A stretch of DNA of 64,000 nt, from positions 1 to 64,000 of the forward strand of contig NZ_PVBM01000025.1 in NCBI RefSeq assembly GCF_002968575.1, read 5' to 3'. Under the pieces are notes generated by a model. The model saw only the letters and a program-made list of their open reading frames with translations. It had not been told where the DNA came from and made no database searches. Positions 28,346-37,321 of this stretch are shown in pieces (positions within the stretch are counted from its first letter, which is position 1; every line of letters starts with the position of its first letter). The DNA is from Neorhizobium huautlense. GTDB lineage: Bacteria > Pseudomonadota > Alphaproteobacteria > Rhizobiales > Rhizobiaceae. Made by a program: the position numbers and the translations under genes.

Positions 28346-29881
28346 GTGGCAAAGTTGATGCAAGCGATGAGTGCGGCAGTGTCGAAAGCAATGTTTTCAG
28401 CATCCTTCCCCAAGGATGGCGTTACGGTTCCGGGACGGGTTCTCGGATATTTATTCACCTTGGTCCTGGCGGTTTCGATCTTTGCGGCGCCTGCAGAGGC
28501 GGCCCCGAAATATGCCGGCATCGTCGTCGACGCAAAGACCGGCAAGGTTCTCTATGGCGAGGATCCCGATGGTCTTCGCTATCCCGCCTCGCTGACCAAG
28601 ATGATGACGCTTTATCTGACCTTTGAAGCGCTCGAAGCCGGCCGTATCAGCCTCGACTCGAGCGTGCCGGTCTCGACCAACGCAGCCGCAGAGCCTCCCT
28701 CCAAGCTTGGCGTCCGCGCCGGTGGCTCCGTGACGGTCGACCAGGCTATCCGGGCTCTTGTGACACGCTCGGCAAACGACATAGCAACAGCGCTCGGCGA
28801 ATTCCTTGGCGGATCCGAAGACCGGTTTGCTCAGATGATGACCAGCAAGGCGCGCGCACTCGGCATGACGCGGACGACCTACCGCAATGCTCATGGCCTG
28901 CCCAATACGGCCCAGATGACGACCGCGCGCGACCAGGCCCGCCTCGGCATGGCCCTCCGTCAGCACTTTCCGCAATATTACGGCTACTTCTCGATCCGCA
29001 CGTTTAATTTCGGCAAGCAGGTGATCGGCAATCACAACCGCCTCGTTGGTAATGTGAGAGGTGTCGACGGCATCAAGACCGGCTACACTCGCGCCGCCGG
29101 CAGCAATCTCGCGACATCCGCCCAGCTTGACGGACGTTCGATCGTCGCGGTGGTTCTCGGTGGCCGCTCGAGCGCTGCCCGTGACGCAACCATGCGCCAA
29201 CTGGTTGCCGAATACCTGCCGAAGGCTTCCCGCGGCGGCAATTCGAAGCTGATCGCCCAGGCCGCTCCCATTGCGCCGACGCCGGCGGCTCCTGTCAAGT
29301 CGACGCCGGCTGCAGCTCCGTCCGATGCGCGTCAGATGGCTGCCCTCGACCTGCCGAACAGCGGTCCGAAGCCGGGCGCTCGTTATAACGAACAGCCCAC
29401 AGCCGCTTCGCCGTCTGCCGTTGCCTATGCGGCGGAACCGGCCGAGAAGAAAGTCATCACCCAGGCCATGAATACCGCAATGGCGAGCGCCGCAGCCGTA
29501 CCCACTCCGGCCCCGGAATTCATTCCGGAGCGCAAGGAAGAGGTCGCCCTGCTCCGGTCGCCAAAGCCGAACGTCGATGAAGTTACGACCTCGTCGACCA
29601 AGGCTTCCGTGAAGGAAAGCCAGTCCTCCGGGCCGAGCGGTTGGGTTATCCAGATTGGCGCTTCGCCCAATCAGAAGATGGCTCAGGATCTCCTGCAGAA
29701 TGCGCAGGATAAAGGCGGCAAGGTATTGCGTTCCGCCAAACCTTTCACTGTCGCCCACAGCAACAACGGCGAACAGATCTACCGAGCCCGCTTCGGCGGC
29801 TTCGATGACCAGAAGAAGGCCGTCGATGCCTGCAACGTACTGAAGAAGAAGGGCATCAGCTGCTGGGCGTCGCTCCAGTGA
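28346..29881 (+). CDS. D-alanyl-D-alanine carboxypeptidase with C-terminal SPOR domain
   Basis: A penicillin-binding protein that trims the terminal D-Ala of peptidoglycan side chains. Hydrophobic residues around 35-55 form the signal or anchor. The catalytic motifs are SLTK in YPASLTKMMT, SAN in TRSANDIAT and KTG in DGIKTGYTRAAGSNLA. A long Ala/Pro-rich linker (about residues 290-430) leads to a C-terminal SPOR domain (WVIQIGASPNQKMAQDLL) that binds denuded glycan at the septum. The start is taken as GTG 28346, after GGGGGAG, giving 511 residues; ATG 28358 is an alternative. Confidence 0.92.
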   Translation: MAKLMQAMSAAVSKAMFSASFPKDGVTVPGRVLGYLFTLVLAVSIFAAPAEAAPKYAGIVVDAKTGKVLYGEDPDGLRYPASLTKMMTLYLTFEALEAGRISLDSSVPVSTNAAAEPPSKLGVRAGGSVTVDQAIRALVTRSANDIATALGEFLGGSEDRFAQMMTSKARALGMTRTTYRNAHGLPNTAQMTTARDQARLGMALRQHFPQYYGYFSIRTFNFGKQVIGNHNRLVGNVRGVDGIKTGYTRAAGSNLATSAQLDGRSIVAVVLGGRSSAARDATMRQLVAEYLPKASRGGNSKLIAQAAPIAPTPAAPVKSTPAAAPSDARQMAALDLPNSGPKPGARYNEQPTAASPSAVAYAAEPAEKKVITQAMNTAMASAAAVPTPAPEFIPERKEEVALLRSPKPNVDEVTTSSTKASVKESQSSGPSGWVIQIGASPNQKMAQDLLQNAQDKGGKVLRSAKPFTVAHSNNGEQIYRARFGGFDDQKKAVDACNVLKKKGISCWASLQ

Positions 29882-29908
29882 GCGGCGGCTACCGAAAAAG
29901 GAAAGTGG

Positions 29909-29930
29909 CCGCGCCGAGATATCGGCGCGG
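29909..29930 (+). terminator. hairpin after the D,D-carboxypeptidase gene
   Basis: A perfect 9-bp stem, CCGCGCCGA with TCGGCGCGG, around GATA, 28 bases after the stop codon. It lacks a T-tract, so it is a possible terminator or transcript-end stabiliser. Confidence 0.45.
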
Positions 29931-29967
29931 TGGAATCTCGAAAAGTAATGCGTAAACGGGGTTTCCG

Positions 29968-30237
29968 ATGGGAATGAATGAAAACAGCGCGGAGTTTGTC
30001 TTCAAGCCCGCATCCAAGACGAGAGCAAGGGGCGTCGCCCTCAACCCTCTCCACGAAGCCGCCATGCGGTTGGCAGGCGTCGGCCTGAGCCGCTCCAAGG
30101 AAAAGACCCGCGATCTGGTTGCCATGCTATTGAGCCACGGCGCCCGCGCCTGGCGTCACTCTCAACCGGAAGCCAATATCCATCTTCATATTGGCATGCG
30201 GTCCGGCCGGGCGCCGATCCGCCTCAAGATCCGTTGA
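29968..30237 (+). CDS. small hypothetical protein
   Basis: An 89-residue basic protein without membrane segments or recognised motifs. It contains LNPLHEAAMRLAGVGLSRSKEKTRDL and ends in a basic IRLKIR tail. It follows the carboxypeptidase gene after a hairpin and converges with the DUF1489 gene, leaving one base between the stops. I judge it real by its codon texture and the tight convergent fit, but no function can be proposed. Confidence 0.55.
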   Translation: MGMNENSAEFVFKPASKTRARGVALNPLHEAAMRLAGVGLSRSKEKTRDLVAMLLSHGARAWRHSQPEANIHLHIGMRSGRAPIRLKIR

Positions 30238-30238
30238 T

Positions 30239-30676
30239 TTAGAGCAGTCCGAGTTCGGCGAGTTCCCGCCGAAGGTCTTCAGGAAGCGCCGCGACGCCCT
30301 CGCCCAGTCCGCCGAGGTCACGCGGCGCTTCTTCTGCTTTTAGGTACCGCCAGCCCTGGAATGGGCGTTTCGGCTGCGGCACGGTTTCGATCACTTCCGG
30401 GCCGAGAACCAGGTGACAGCGCTGGATGCCATCGCCGCCGGTAAACGTCTCTATCCCCAGAAGCTTCTGCCGGGCCGCCACCTGCCCCTTGATCACCCAA
30501 TAGAGCGAACCGTCCTCCAGAAGCTCCTCGACGCGCTTCGGTACCATTCGCGTGGTGTGGACGCTGTGCGGTTCGAGCCCGGCCGCAATCGCATTGAGTG
30601 AACGCTCCGCTACCCAGTCCCGAAGGTCCTGGATCGAATCCGCGCCGACGCAGAGTTTGATGAGATGAAGAGCCAT
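30239..30676 (-). CDS. DUF1489 family protein
   Basis: A 145-residue protein matching the alphaproteobacterial DUF1489 family: MALHLIKLCVGADSIQDL, HTTRMVPKRVEELLEDGSLYWVIKG and RPFQGWRYLKAEEAPRDL. The function is unknown, and the sequence is basic enough for nucleic acid binding. The start at 30676 gives the typical N-terminus; longer in-frame versions add 17 residues without support. Downstream of sdaA on the same strand, 70 bp apart. Confidence 0.9.
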   Translation of the reverse strand: MALHLIKLCVGADSIQDLRDWVAERSLNAIAAGLEPHSVHTTRMVPKRVEELLEDGSLYWVIKGQVAARQKLLGIETFTGGDGIQRCHLVLGPEVIETVPQPKRPFQGWRYLKAEEAPRDLGGLGEGVAALPEDLRRELAELGLL

Positions 30677-30746
30677 GGTTTCGTTGAAAACCCATCCGGG
30701 CACCGGGTCAAGCGTTTGCTCGATCACTCCACAGCGGCGAAACGGC

Positions 30747-32147
<1,401 letters not shown>

Positions 32148-32258
32148 GGCGATCCCGGCACTGATACGGTTATGGCCCGAGTCTATGTCAGGCGTGGCGG
32201 CTTCTTCGGCGACTGCCCGACATCCCTTTTGACGGCCGCGACATAGCACAAATAGAAA

Positions 32259-32282
32259 CGGCGTGGTTTGAATACCACGCCG
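32259..32282 (-). terminator. terminator of the small membrane peptide gene
   Basis: A 9-bp perfect stem (CGGCGTGGT with ACCACGCCG), followed on the minus strand by TTTCTATTT. It lies 33 bases beyond the stop of the 33-residue peptide and before sdaA, marking the peptide as a separate transcription unit. Confidence 0.7.
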
Positions 32283-32315
32283 AGTGAATGGAAAATCGGA
32301 TTTATGGGCGAAAGA

Positions 32316-32417
32316 TCAGATAGCGCCGAACAGGTAGGCAAGAGCCAAAGCGCCCGCAAACCCCGCCAGCGCCTTGATGGTCACGCCCCAGCAGGATTTC
32401 TCTACAGTTTCTTCCAT
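32316..32417 (-). CDS. 33-residue single-span membrane peptide
   Basis: A very small gene encoding 33 residues: a short charged head (MEETVEKSCWG) and a hydrophobic helix (ALAGFAGALALAYLFGAI). A GGAG ribosome site lies six bases before the ATG, a terminator follows, and a candidate EcfG-type promoter lies about 130 bases upstream. These three signals together support a real gene. It would be a single-span inner-membrane peptide, possibly a stress-response small protein. I know no named family. Confidence 0.65.
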   Translation of the reverse strand: MEETVEKSCWGVTIKALAGFAGALALAYLFGAI

Positions 32418-32550
32418 TTGGTCTCCGTTGGATTGCCGCATTTTAAAGTCCTCAGCGGACCGTCATGGCTAATCGTTTATTAAACTCCGCCCGCTTTCGC
32501 AATAAGGAAGATGGCGGAAAAATGGCGCCGGTCACAGCTTTATCGGAATT

Positions 32551-32575
32551 AACCCACAGAACCTTCCCAGGTTCC
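32551..32575 (-). promoter_or_regulatory. candidate EcfG/RpoE2-type promoter
   Basis: Reading the minus strand, GGAAC is followed by exactly 18 bases and then TT (as GGTTAAT), which matches the rhizobial RpoE2 consensus GGAAC-N18-TT. It points at the small membrane peptide gene, leaving a leader of about 125 bases. The GGAAC overlaps a short inverted repeat (GAACCT with AGGTTC), which could by itself explain part of the match. Confidence 0.45.
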
Positions 32576-32646
32576 GCCGCTCTTGCCGATAGGCCGGAAA
32601 CAACGCATGACGGAAACATGGACTGATTCCCCATCCGGTGAGCACC

Positions 32647-33348
32647 ATGACGACAGCTGACTACATCGCGCTTGCCCTCTTTGCTCTTCTCTGGGCCCTA
32701 TATTCCTGGATCACCGCCGGTGCCGGCGCCCGCTTCTTCCCGCGCTCCAGCCTCAATCGCGCCATGGCCGAACGACGCAAACGCTGGATCTACAATTCCT
32801 TGCGCCGCGACCTGAAGATGATCGACACTCAGATCATGGCCGGCCTGCAGAATGGCACCGCCTTTTTCGCCTCGACCTCGATCTTCGCGATCGGCGGCTG
32901 TTTCGCGCTGCTGGGAGCGACGGATCAGGTCGAAGCCGTATTCGGCAGCCTGCCGCTGGTCGCTTACGGCGGACGCACCGCTTTCGAGGTTAAGGTGGCA
33001 GGGCTGACATTCCTGTTCGGCTACGCCTTTTTCAAGTTCGGCTGGTCGTATCGGCTCTTCAACTACTGCACCATCCTGTTCGGCGCGCTGCCGATGATGC
33101 ACGACACCAACATCGATCGGGCGGCTGCCGAACGTGCCGCCGATCAGGTGGTGCGCATGAACACCATCGCCGCGAAACATTTCAATGCCGGGCTCAGGGC
33201 GCTGTTTTTGTCGGTGGGTTATCTCGGTTGGTTTGCCGGGCCCTATATGTTCATGGCGATGACCCTGTTCGTCATCTTCGTGCTCGCTCGTCGCCAATAT
33301 TTCTCCGAAGCGCGGCTGGCGATCATGGACGAGATCCGCAGTAACTGA
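32647..33348 (+). CDS. DUF599 membrane protein
   Basis: A 233-residue protein of the DUF599 family, with four membrane segments. Typical phrases are ALFALLWALYSWITAG, then NSLRRDLKMIDTQIMAGLQNGTAFFASTSIFAIGG. It ends with WFAGPYMFMAMTLFVIFVLARRQY. The function is unknown. The ATG at 32647 is preferred over a GTG nine bases upstream because GGTGAG is well placed for it. Followed closely by the DUF1624 gene. Confidence 0.9.
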   Translation: MTTADYIALALFALLWALYSWITAGAGARFFPRSSLNRAMAERRKRWIYNSLRRDLKMIDTQIMAGLQNGTAFFASTSIFAIGGCFALLGATDQVEAVFGSLPLVAYGGRTAFEVKVAGLTFLFGYAFFKFGWSYRLFNYCTILFGALPMMHDTNIDRAAAERAADQVVRMNTIAAKHFNAGLRALFLSVGYLGWFAGPYMFMAMTLFVIFVLARRQYFSEARLAIMDEIRSN

Positions 33349-33360
33349 GAAAGGCCGTCA

Positions 33361-34347
33361 GTGACCGTTGCAGAAAATCCCGGCCCCGGGCTGCGCGCAC
33401 CCCGCATTACGCTTATCGATACGCTGCGCGGCGTCGCTCTCGTCGCCATGGCGACCTATCATTTCAGCTGGGACCTAGAATTTTTCGGCTATCTGGAGCC
33501 CGGCACCGCAACGCAAGGGTTCTTCCGCATCTATGCCCGCGTGATCGCGAGCTCCTTCCTGTTCCTGGCCGGCGTCAGTCTCGTTCTTGCGCATTTCCCT
33601 CAGATCCGCTGGCGCTCGTTCTGGTACCGTTTTGCTGTCGTTGCCGGGGCGGCATTGGCCATCAGCCTTGCCACACGGATCGCCTTCGCGAATGGATGGA
33701 TCTATTTCGGCATCCTGCACAATATTGCTCTATCGAGCCTGATCGGTCTTGCCTTCCTACGCTTGCCCGTCCTTTTCACCGCCGGTGCGGTGGTGGCGAT
33801 CGTCGCCGCAATGATCGTCAACTACGGCCTGATGCCCGGAATACTCGATTCCAGCGCTTTCAACATCCGGTTGCTCGCCTGGCTGGGTTTTGCGGAAATA
33901 CCGCCGCGCTCGAATGACTACGTGCCGCTGTTTCCCTGGATCGCCGCCTTGCTGGCCGGCATTGCCACGGCACGGCTTGCCGTTTCAAGAAATTGGCTAC
34001 CGCGCCTTGCCGCACTACAGGCCGCGCCGAACCTTCTTTCGAAAGCCGGCCGGCACAGCCTGGTCGTCTATCTGGTACACCAGCCGCTGCTGATCTCCGC
34101 GGTCTATCTGTTCTCGCTGGTGCAGCCCGCGCCGCCACCGGATCCCCGCGTCGGTTATATGCTCAGCTGCGAGACGGCATGCCGCGGCGAAAACAACGAT
34201 CCCGGTCTCTGCCAGCGCTTCTGCGGTTGCACCGCGCACCGGCTGATCTCACAATCGCTGCTCGTCCCGCTGCAGTCTGGCCAGGTGTCGCCCCAGGATG
34301 ACCGCGTCCAGTCGCTCGCGCAGCAATGCTCGATCGAGGCGCAATAG
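33361..34347 (+). CDS. DUF1624 (heparan-alpha-glucosaminide N-acetyltransferase-like) membrane protein
   Basis: A 328-residue polytopic protein with the DUF1624 start RITLIDTLRGVALVAMATYHFSWDLEFFGYL, in which the His follows the first helix. About seven membrane segments follow, and a near-C-terminal cytosolic region has an unusual group of Cys (CETACRGENNDPGLCQRFCGC). Homologues may transfer acyl groups across the membrane; the acceptor is unknown. It begins with GTG at 33361, twelve bases after the DUF599 stop, so the two are probably co-transcribed. Confidence 0.88.
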   Translation: MTVAENPGPGLRAPRITLIDTLRGVALVAMATYHFSWDLEFFGYLEPGTATQGFFRIYARVIASSFLFLAGVSLVLAHFPQIRWRSFWYRFAVVAGAALAISLATRIAFANGWIYFGILHNIALSSLIGLAFLRLPVLFTAGAVVAIVAAMIVNYGLMPGILDSSAFNIRLLAWLGFAEIPPRSNDYVPLFPWIAALLAGIATARLAVSRNWLPRLAALQAAPNLLSKAGRHSLVVYLVHQPLLISAVYLFSLVQPAPPPDPRVGYMLSCETACRGENNDPGLCQRFCGCTAHRLISQSLLVPLQSGQVSPQDDRVQSLAQQCSIEAQ

Positions 34348-34370
34348 CGGTCGAAAGGGTCAATGATCGG

Positions 34371-34757
34371 TCAGGTCCCGACACCGATTTCGGCGAGCCG
34401 CGTCAGGCAGGCTTCTTCCGCATTGTTGAGCTCGTCGAGGGTCTCGTCGATGTCCTTGCGTTTCTGGCGAAGCTCTTCGCGCTTCTCGTCAATGCGCTTC
34501 ATCATCAGCTTGAGCTGACCAAGTTCGCCCGGCGGCTCCTTGTAGACCTTGATGATCTCTCGGATCTCGGCGATCGTGAAGCCGATCCGGCGCCCGCGCA
34601 GGATTTCTTGGAGCAGCCTTCGGTCTGCCGCGCGGAAAAGCCGCGTGCGGCCCCGCCGTTCGGGCTGGAGAAGACCCTCGTCCTCGTAGAAACGAAGCGT
34701 GCGGGTAGAAACCCCGAATTCGCGCGTCAGCTCCGTTATGCTATAATATTTGTTCAC
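34371..34757 (-). CDS. MerR family regulator, LiuR-like
   Basis: A 128-residue regulator. The N-terminal winged helix is YSITELTREFGVSTRTLRFYEDEGLL; the C-terminal half is a dimerising coiled coil ending in EEACLTRLAEIG. It resembles LiuR, which controls branched-chain amino acid and fatty acid breakdown in proteobacteria. It lacks the metal-binding Cys of metal-sensing MerR proteins. A 26-bp palindrome sits 32 bases upstream, suggesting autoregulation. No catabolic target genes are in the window. Confidence 0.85.
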   Translation of the reverse strand: MNKYYSITELTREFGVSTRTLRFYEDEGLLQPERRGRTRLFRAADRRLLQEILRGRRIGFTIAEIREIIKVYKEPPGELGQLKLMMKRIDEKREELRQKRKDIDETLDELNNAEEACLTRLAEIGVGT

Positions 34758-34788
34758 GATCCCATCCTGCTACTCGTCGGGCGAAAAT

Positions 34789-34814
34789 AATTGACTTTTA
34801 CGTAACAGTCAATT
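34789..34814. promoter_or_regulatory. palindromic operator of the MerR/LiuR-like regulator
   Basis: A 26-bp dyad: AATTGACTTTTAC and GTAACAGTCAATT are inverted copies, matching at 12 of 13 positions. The centre TTTACGTAAC agrees with the known LiuR motif core (TTTACGTAAA). It lies between the regulator's start and the mgtE stop, so it most simply controls the regulator itself. Confidence 0.75.
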
Positions 34815-34824
34815 TTTGCCGCGC

Positions 34825-36240
34825 TCAGCCGAGCAGCCACAGCGTTGCCAGGCCGAGAAACGAGAAAAAGCCCGTAGTATCGGTAATCGCCGTGACGAAG
34901 ACCGCCGAGGATACCGCGGGGTCGGCGCCTGCCCGGTCGAGAACCAGCGGAATCATGATGCCGGCCATGGCAGCCGCAAACATGTTGATCAACATGGCGG
35001 TGGCTATCAGCCCGCCGATATTGACGTCGTGGAACCACAGGCCGGCTACAATGCCGACGAGGCAGCCGATTACGACGCCGTTGATGAGCCCCACGCCGGC
35101 CTCGCGGCGGGCAACGCGCCAGGCGTTGTGGATGTCGAGATTGCGGGTGGCGAGAGCCCGCACCGTCACGGTCATCGTCTGGGATCCCGCATTTCCCCCC
35201 ATGCCGGCCACGATCGGCATCAGGATCGCCAGTGCCACCACTTCCTCGATGGTTGCCTCGAAAAGCGAGATGACGGAGGCCGAAATAAAGGCAGTGAAGA
35301 GATTGATGAGCAGCCACGGCACGCGGGACCGGGAAGTTTGCGTCACCGAGTCGGAGAGTTCTTCATCGCCGACGCCCGAGAGGCGCATGATGTCTTCTTC
35401 CGCCTCCTCCTGGATCACGTCGACCACGTCGTCGATGGTGAGCACGCCGACAAGCCGGCCGTTCTCGTCAACCACCGCTGCCGACAGGAGGTCGTACTGT
35501 TCGAAGAGCTGGGCGGCCTCCTCCTGGTCCATGTCGGCGGGAATCGGATAATTCGTCTCCCGCATGATCGTCTCGACCTTCACCTGCCGTTTGGTGCGCA
35601 GGATCTTGTCGAGGTCGACGACGCCGAGCAGTTTGAACGTCGGATCGATGACGAAGATCTGCGTGAAGCTCTCCGGCAGGTCCTCCTCGTCGCGCATGTA
35701 GTCGATCGTCTGACCCACGGTCCAGAACGGCGGCACGGCGACGAATTCCGTCTGCATGCGCCGGCCGGCCGATTGTTCGGGATAGTCCAGTGCCCTGCGC
35801 AGCCTCACCCGTTCGGTAAACGGCAGCTGCGCGAGAATCTCTTCCCGGTCCTCCTGGTTGAGGTCTTCAAGGATGTAGACCGCGTCGTCCGAATCGAGAT
35901 CGCCGATCGCCGCGGCAATCTGCGCATTCGGCATCTGGTCGACGATCTCCATGCGGATCGCTTCGTCAACCTCGGTCAGTGCGGTCAGGTCGAAGTGATC
36001 GCCGAGCAATTTGACGAGTGCAAGGCGCTGGTCCGGCAGTATGGCCTCAAGGAGGTCGCCGAGTTCCGATTCGTGCAGCCGTGCGACGTGCTGGCGCAGG
36101 AAAAGTACGTCACGATCGGCGATCGCGGCACCGACCATGGCCAGAAAATCGGCGCGGATGGAGCCGTCCTCGGAATAGATGTCGCCACCTGCTTCGTCGG
36201 TCTTGGTGCGCAGGCGGTCATCTTCGCCGATATCGCTCAT
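34825..36240 (-). CDS. mgtE: magnesium transporter MgtE
   Basis: A Mg2+ channel/transporter of 471 residues. The N-terminal helical MgtE_N domain (ESELGDLLEAILPDQR) is followed by two CBS domains (TNYPIPADMDQEEAAQL and DENGRLVGVLTIDDVVDVIQEE), a connecting helix and five membrane helices with PIVAGMGGNAGSQT and ITDTTGFFSFLG. The N domain and CBS pair normally gate the channel by internal Mg2+. Acidic residues at the domain interfaces are kept. Start at 36240. No metal-sensing leader RNA is recognisable upstream. Confidence 0.96.
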   Translation of the reverse strand: MSDIGEDDRLRTKTDEAGGDIYSEDGSIRADFLAMVGAAIADRDVLFLRQHVARLHESELGDLLEAILPDQRLALVKLLGDHFDLTALTEVDEAIRMEIVDQMPNAQIAAAIGDLDSDDAVYILEDLNQEDREEILAQLPFTERVRLRRALDYPEQSAGRRMQTEFVAVPPFWTVGQTIDYMRDEEDLPESFTQIFVIDPTFKLLGVVDLDKILRTKRQVKVETIMRETNYPIPADMDQEEAAQLFEQYDLLSAAVVDENGRLVGVLTIDDVVDVIQEEAEEDIMRLSGVGDEELSDSVTQTSRSRVPWLLINLFTAFISASVISLFEATIEEVVALAILMPIVAGMGGNAGSQTMTVTVRALATRNLDIHNAWRVARREAGVGLINGVVIGCLVGIVAGLWFHDVNIGGLIATAMLINMFAAAMAGIMIPLVLDRAGADPAVSSAVFVTAITDTTGFFSFLGLATLWLLG

Positions 36241-36442
36241 CTGCCGCCCTCGCTGCTGTAATCGACGTAAGGAGAATGGCGGCTAAAAGCATATTGTCAA
36301 CAACCGGATAGCTCGATCCGGAGCCACTGCCCCAGCCACTCGTTTTCCTGCTAGAACAAATGGTCGCCCGGGTCCAGTCTGCATGGCAAAAGGATACCGC
36401 AAAGGCGCATGCAATGTCGCTCTACCGGCGAGAGGAATTATC

Positions 36443-36934
36443 ATGACCCTTCGTCCCATTCTCAGATATCCGGATCCGGGCCTTTCGAAACCCTGTGCAC
36501 CGGTCACCGTCTTTGACGATCAGCTCCGAACCCTCGCCCGCGATCTTCTCGACACCATGCGCGCGGCCCCCGGCGTCGGCATAACCGCCGCACATGTCGG
36601 GGTGTTGACGCGTCTCGTGGTGTTGGAGCTATCCCGGGAGCTTGGTCCACGCTTCTACGTCAACCCAGAGGTTCTTTCCTTCTCCGCAGAAACCATGCGC
36701 CACATGGAAGGCAGTGTCTCCATGCCTGGCGCTACTGATGAGGTCGAGAGGCCGAGAAAAATCCGTTTCCGCTATCAGGATCTCGACGGCACCCGCCACG
36801 AGGAGGACGCTGAAGATTTTTACGCCATCTGTATGCAGCACGAAATTGATCAGCTCGACGGTATTTTCTGGCTGAAGCGCCTTTCCCGGCTAAAACGCGA
36901 CCGCCTCACCCGCAAGTGGGAAAAAGGAACTTAG
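36443..36934 (+). CDS. peptide deformylase-like protein lacking metal ligands
   Basis: A 163-residue protein with the deformylase fold and order of motifs. The motifs are changed at catalytic positions: GVGITAAH (normally GxGxAAxQ, Gln changed to His51), EGSVS (normally EGCLS, metal Cys changed to Ser91) and QHEIDQ (normally HExxH, second His changed to Gln137). His133 and Glu134 remain. With two of the three metal ligands missing, ordinary Fe/Zn deformylase activity is unlikely. Start at 36443, with AGAGGA upstream. A true def should lie elsewhere. Followed by two BON protein genes. Confidence 0.85.
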   Translation: MTLRPILRYPDPGLSKPCAPVTVFDDQLRTLARDLLDTMRAAPGVGITAAHVGVLTRLVVLELSRELGPRFYVNPEVLSFSAETMRHMEGSVSMPGATDEVERPRKIRFRYQDLDGTRHEEDAEDFYAICMQHEIDQLDGIFWLKRLSRLKRDRLTRKWEKGT

Positions 36935-36943
36935 CCGATAAGC

Positions 36944-36968
36944 CGAACAAAAACTCCCTTCGGTCGTT
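36944..36968 (+). promoter_or_regulatory. candidate EcfG/RpoE2-type promoter before the BON genes
   Basis: CGAAC (one mismatch to GGAAC), 16 bases and CGTT form an EcfG-like promoter, ending 31 bases before the first BON start. BON-domain proteins are often part of the general stress response in alphaproteobacteria, which fits. A perfect -35 would make this stronger. Confidence 0.4.
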
Positions 36969-36999
36969 TTTCGCTCGCAAGCCATGAGGAGCGACAACG

Positions 37000-37257
37000 A
37001 TGAACGGATCTCAAGTAAAAAGTGGGGTTGAACTCGAGCGGAAGGTCGCCGAACGTCTGGCTGGTCTACCGGATGTCGACGCCTCGGCGATAGAACCGCA
37101 TGCCGAGGGAACGAAGATAGTCCTCGAAGGTTCTGTCGATACCGTGTTTTCAGCCCGCAAAGCGGTGCTGAGCGCGGAAACCGTGGATGGCGTGCATGAT
37201 GTCGAAAGCCATCTGACCCTGACGGGTAACAAGAATGGCACATCCACGAGCCATTGA
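37000..37257 (+). CDS. BON domain protein
   Basis: An 85-residue protein that is essentially one BON domain: a helix (LERKVAERLAGLPDVDAS), then KIVLEGSVDTVFSARKAVLSAETVDGVHDVESHL. BON domains bind membranes or phospholipids. There is no signal peptide, so a cytoplasmic or peripheral role is likely. GAGGAG precedes the ATG. The next gene is a second BON protein, which suggests they work together. Confidence 0.85.
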   Translation: MNGSQVKSGVELERKVAERLAGLPDVDASAIEPHAEGTKIVLEGSVDTVFSARKAVLSAETVDGVHDVESHLTLTGNKNGTSTSH

Positions 37258-37266
37258 GGCTAATCT

Positions 37267-37294
37267 ACCCGGCGCATCGGCTGGTGCGCCGGGT
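37267..37294 (+). repeat. intercistronic hairpin between the BON genes
   Basis: ACCCGGCGCA pairs perfectly with TGCGCCGGGT across an 8-base loop. It lies ten bases after the first BON stop and is followed by only two T residues. It may attenuate transcription or stabilise the upstream message so that the two BON proteins are made in different amounts. Confidence 0.5.
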
Positions 37295-37321
37295 TCCATG
37301 TTGAACGGACAGGAGAGCCCC

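Noticed and set aside
34816..36261. 481-residue plus-strand frame opposite mgtE
   Set aside because: Antisense to mgtE; the product is His/Asp-rich and has no known features.
36241..36442. Magnesium-sensing leader for mgtE
   Set aside because: No conserved M-box elements are visible.
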